NCBI GenBank assembly: GCA_964565165.1
Contig: CAZMDJ010000053.1
Span: forward strand, 1-8,024
Source: ZLKRG08 sp964565165
GTDB lineage: Bacteria; Actinomycetota; Actinomycetes; Nanopelagicales; Nanopelagicaceae
Direction of reading: 5' to 3'
DNA: 8,024 nucleotides
Shown: one piece after another, positions 5,545 to 8,024 of the stretch
How the letters are laid out: each line of letters starts with the position of its first letter
How positions within the stretch are numbered: the stretch's first letter is position 1
Made by a program: the position numbers and the translations under genes
Notes under the pieces: generated by a model
What the model was told of the DNA's origin: nothing
What the model saw: only the letters and a program-made list of their open reading frames with translations
Databases searched by the model: none

Positions 5545-8024
5545 ATGTTTGAGCGCTTTACAGACCGAGCTCGCCGCGTAGTCGTACTGGCACAGGAAGA
5601 AGCTCGCCTGCTCAACCACAATTACATTGGCACTGAGCACATTCTGCTTGGACTAATTCATGAGGGCGAAGGCGTTGCAGCTAAAGCTCTCGAATCAATG
5701 GGCATCTCACTTGATGCAGTGCGCGGCCAAGTCGAAGAAATTATCGGCCAAGGTCAGCAAGCACCATCAGGACATATTCCGTTTACTCCACGTGCAAAGA
5801 AAGTTTTGGAACTTTCACTACGTGAAGCGTTACAACTTGGCCATAACTACATTGGCACCGAACATATTCTTCTTGGACTTATCCGCGAAGGCGAAGGCGT
5901 TGCAGCACAGGTTCTTGTAAAACTTGGCGCAGATTTAAATCGCGTTCGTCAGCAAGTTATTCAATTGCTTTCAGGATACCAAGGTAAAGAACCTGCACAG
6001 CAAGGTGGACCTGCAGAGGGCACACCTGCATCATCAACAATTCTTGATCAATTTGGCCGCAACTTAACTCAAGCTGCACGCGAAGGTAAGTTAGATCCAG
6101 TTATTGGTCGCGACACTGAAATCGAACGCGTGATGCAAGTTCTATCACGTCGTACTAAGAACAATCCAGTTTTAATTGGCGAACCAGGCGTTGGTAAGAC
6201 CGCAGTTGTTGAAGGTCTGGCACAAGCAATTGTTCGTAACGATGTTCCTGAAACTCTAAAAGATAAGCAGCTTTATTCATTAGATCTTGGTGCACTTGTT
6301 GCCGGTTCACGTTACCGCGGTGATTTCGAAGAGCGCTTAAAGAAGGTTCTTAAAGAGATCAAAACTCGCGGCGACATCATTATCTTTATCGATGAAATTC
6401 ATACCCTGGTAGGCGCTGGCGCAGCAGAAGGTGCAATCGATGCCGCTTCTATCTTGAAGCCAATGCTTGCTCGCGGTGAGCTCCAGACAATTGGCGCAAC
6501 AACTCTTGAGGAATATCGCAAGCACCTTGAGAAAGATGCAGCTCTTGAGCGTCGTTTCCAACCAATTCAGGTTAAGGAACCATCAATTGCACACACCATT
6601 GAAATTCTTAAAGGTCTTCGCGATCGCTACGAAACACACCACCGCGTATCAATTACCGATGGTGCGCTAGCAGCTGCAGCAAATTATGCAGATCGCTATA
6701 TCTCTGATCGCTTCCTTCCAGATAAGGCAATCGATCTAATCGATGAAGCTGGTTCACGTCTACGTATTAAGCGCATGACAGTTCCACCTGAAATTCGTGC
6801 CTACGATGAAAAGATTGCAAACGTTCGCAAGGAGAAAGAATCTGCAATCGACGGTCAAGATTTTGAAAAGGCAGCTTCACTTCGTGATGATGAGAAGAAC
6901 CTAATCAACGAACGCAATGAAAAAGAGAAGAATTGGAAAGATGGCGCTCTTGATCAAGTAACTGAAGTTGATGAAGAGTTAATCGCTCAAGTTCTATCTG
7001 CATCAACTGGTATTCCAGTCTTCAAGTTAACCGAAGAAGAGACTGCTCGACTTCTACGCATGGAAGACGAGCTACATAAGCGCGTTATTGGTCAGGAACA
7101 AGCAATCAAGGCGTTGTCACAAGCAATTCGTCGTACCCGTGCAGGTCTTAAAGATCCACGTCGTCCTGGTGGATCATTTATCTTCGCTGGTCCATCTGGC
7201 GTTGGCAAGACCGAACTTTCACGAACACTTGCATCATTCCTATTCGGTGATGAAGATGCGTTGATTCAGTTGGATATGTCTGAATATTCAGAGCGCCATA
7301 CTGCATCCCGCCTATTCGGTGCACCTCCGGGATATGTTGGATATGACGAGGGTGGACAGTTAACTGAGAAGGTTCGTCGCCGTCCATTCTCTGTAGTGCT
7401 ATTCGATGAAATCGAAAAGGCGCACCCAGATATCTTCAATTCACTTCTACAGGTACTTGAAGATGGTCGTCTAACTGATGCGCAAGGTCGCACAGTAGAT
7501 TTCAAGAACACAATCATCATCATGACTACCAACCTTGGTACTCGCGATATTTCAAAGAGTTTGGGCCTTGGCTTTGCTAACTCTGAAGATACTTTCAGCA
7601 ATTACGAGCGTATGAAGGGCAAGGTAAGTGACGAACTTAAGAGCCACTTCCGCCCTGAATTCCTAAACCGTATTGATGATGTAATTGTCTTCCACCAGTT
7701 AAATCAGGATCAGATTATTGAAATCGTTGATTTGATGATCGCAAATCTTGATACACGTCTTCAAGCTAAGGACATGGGAATCGAACTTACCAAGGAAGCG
7801 AAGTTGCTACTTGCTAAGCGCGGTTACGATCCATTGCTAGGTGCACGTCCGCTACGTCGCGAAATTCAACGCGAAATCGAAGATGCGCTTTCAGAGCGAA
7901 TCTTGTTTAGCGAACTTAAAGCTGGCGAGATCATCTTGGTAGATGTTGAAGGTGAAGGAGAGGCAGCTAAGTTCACATTTAAAGGTGAACCAAAGGGCGG
8001 AACCCCAGATTCTCCTGAAGCTCT
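5545..8024 (+). CDS. clpC: ATP-dependent Clp protease ATP-binding subunit ClpC, C-terminus cut by the window edge
   Basis: ClpC is a hexameric AAA+ unfoldase that feeds proteins into the ClpP peptidase. 826 complete codons are present; mycobacterial ClpC1 has about 848, so only the tail is missing. The Clp N domain has two repeats, each with HNYIGTEHILLGLI (25-38, 100-113). AAA module 1 has Walker A GEPGVGKT (212-219, Lys218), pore-loop Tyr257 in RYRGDFEER, and Walker B FIDE with Asp283-Glu284. The UVR-like middle segment DGQDFEKAASLRDDEKN is at about 436-452. AAA module 2 has Walker A GPSGVGKT (549-556, Lys555), pore loop GYVGYDEGG (596-604), Walker B LFDE with Asp621-Glu622, sensor TTNLG, arginine finger FLNRIDD and sensor 2 GARPLRR (766-772). 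Short middle domain and UVR segment show ClpC rather than ClpB. The N domain keeps Phe2 and Phe80, which bind cyclomarin in mycobacterial ClpC1. It has its own strong ribosome binding site after a 48-base gap. Confidence 0.98.
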   Translation, partial: MFERFTDRARRVVVLAQEEARLLNHNYIGTEHILLGLIHEGEGVAAKALESMGISLDAVRGQVEEIIGQGQQAPSGHIPFTPRAKKVLELSLREALQLGHNYIGTEHILLGLIREGEGVAAQVLVKLGADLNRVRQQVIQLLSGYQGKEPAQQGGPAEGTPASSTILDQFGRNLTQAAREGKLDPVIGRDTEIERVMQVLSRRTKNNPVLIGEPGVGKTAVVEGLAQAIVRNDVPETLKDKQLYSLDLGALVAGSRYRGDFEERLKKVLKEIKTRGDIIIFIDEIHTLVGAGAAEGAIDAASILKPMLARGELQTIGATTLEEYRKHLEKDAALERRFQPIQVKEPSIAHTIEILKGLRDRYETHHRVSITDGALAAAANYADRYISDRFLPDKAIDLIDEAGSRLRIKRMTVPPEIRAYDEKIANVRKEKESAIDGQDFEKAASLRDDEKNLINERNEKEKNWKDGALDQVTEVDEELIAQVLSASTGIPVFKLTEEETARLLRMEDELHKRVIGQEQAIKALSQAIRRTRAGLKDPRRPGGSFIFAGPSGVGKTELSRTLASFLFGDEDALIQLDMSEYSERHTASRLFGAPPGYVGYDEGGQLTEKVRRRPFSVVLFDEIEKAHPDIFNSLLQVLEDGRLTDAQGRTVDFKNTIIIMTTNLGTRDISKSLGLGFANSEDTFSNYERMKGKVSDELKSHFRPEFLNRIDDVIVFHQLNQDQIIEIVDLMIANLDTRLQAKDMGIELTKEAKLLLAKRGYDPLLGARPLRREIQREIEDALSERILFSELKAGEIILVDVEGEGEAAKFTFKGEPKGGTPDSPEA
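5617..5682 (+). repeat. Clp N-domain internal repeat, copy 1
   Basis: This copy encodes clpC residues 25-46 (HNYIGTEHILLGLIHEGEGVAA) and matches copy 2 at 5842-5907 with 21 of 22 identical residues. The two copies lie 225 bases (75 codons) apart. At nucleotide level I count 54 of 66 identical bases, with nearly all differences at third positions. This is the ancient duplication within the Clp N domain, kept by protein-level selection. Confidence 0.9.
5842..5907 (+). repeat. Clp N-domain internal repeat, copy 2
   Basis: This copy encodes clpC residues 100-121 and is the partner of the copy at 5617-5682; the single amino-acid difference is His39 against Arg114. Confidence 0.9.

Noticed and set aside
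5660..5920. Plus-strand open frame inside clpC in another frame
   Set aside because: The clpC frame is continuous and conserved throughout this interval, so this is a shadow frame.
7178..7601. Two minus-strand open frames inside the clpC second AAA module
   Set aside because: They lie opposite Walker A/B and sensor motifs of clpC and look like no known protein.

Overview
The window is a compact, almost gap-free run of nine genes, all on the + strand, from an actinobacterium. The ClpC protein is very close to mycobacterial ClpC1. The gene order follows the actinobacterial block known from Mycobacterium tuberculosis (ftsH-folE-folP-folB-folK-...-panC-panD-coaX-...-lysS-lsr2-clpC1). Base composition is unusually AT-rich for that phylum (mid-40s percent GC by eye, not computed) and gaps are only 2 to 48 bases. 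That combination suggests a streamlined planktonic actinobacterium, most likely the freshwater acI group (Nanopelagicales, the Planktophila/Nanopelagicus type). The lineage is an inference from gene order and composition.

Layout. Positions 1-378 hold the 3' part of folE, followed by folP, folB and folK. These are the pterin steps of folate synthesis: GTP cyclohydrolase I, dihydropteroate synthase, dihydroneopterin aldolase and HPPK. The stop/start pairs folP/folB and folB/folK overlap in ATGA, so the genes are translationally coupled. After a 40-base gap come panC (pantothenate synthetase) and coaX (type III pantothenate kinase), overlapping by one base in TGATG. They make pantothenate and phosphorylate it as the first step to coenzyme A. 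After 21 bases comes lysS (class II lysyl-tRNA synthetase), then 2 bases later a short GNAT-type N-acetylglutamate synthase (argA, first step of arginine synthesis). After a further 48-base gap with a perfect ribosome binding site comes clpC, the AAA+ unfoldase of the Clp protease. It runs off the right edge with only its C-terminal tail missing.

Compared with the M. tuberculosis order recalled from memory, this version has lost the genes between folK and panC (DUF3180/DUF2520 region), panD between panC and coaX, and lsr2 between lysS and clpC. The argA-type gene sits where lsr2 would be. Two proteins carry oddities. FolE has Phe where the zinc-ligand Cys of the C-E-H-H motif belongs. PanC starts directly at its PTMG motif, with an in-frame stop immediately upstream, and so lacks the usual first helix.

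There is no mobile element, CRISPR array, tRNA, rRNA or phage gene. No intergenic stretch exceeds 48 bases. I see no sign of a new biological system: the interest lies in genome streamlining and the two unusual housekeeping enzymes.
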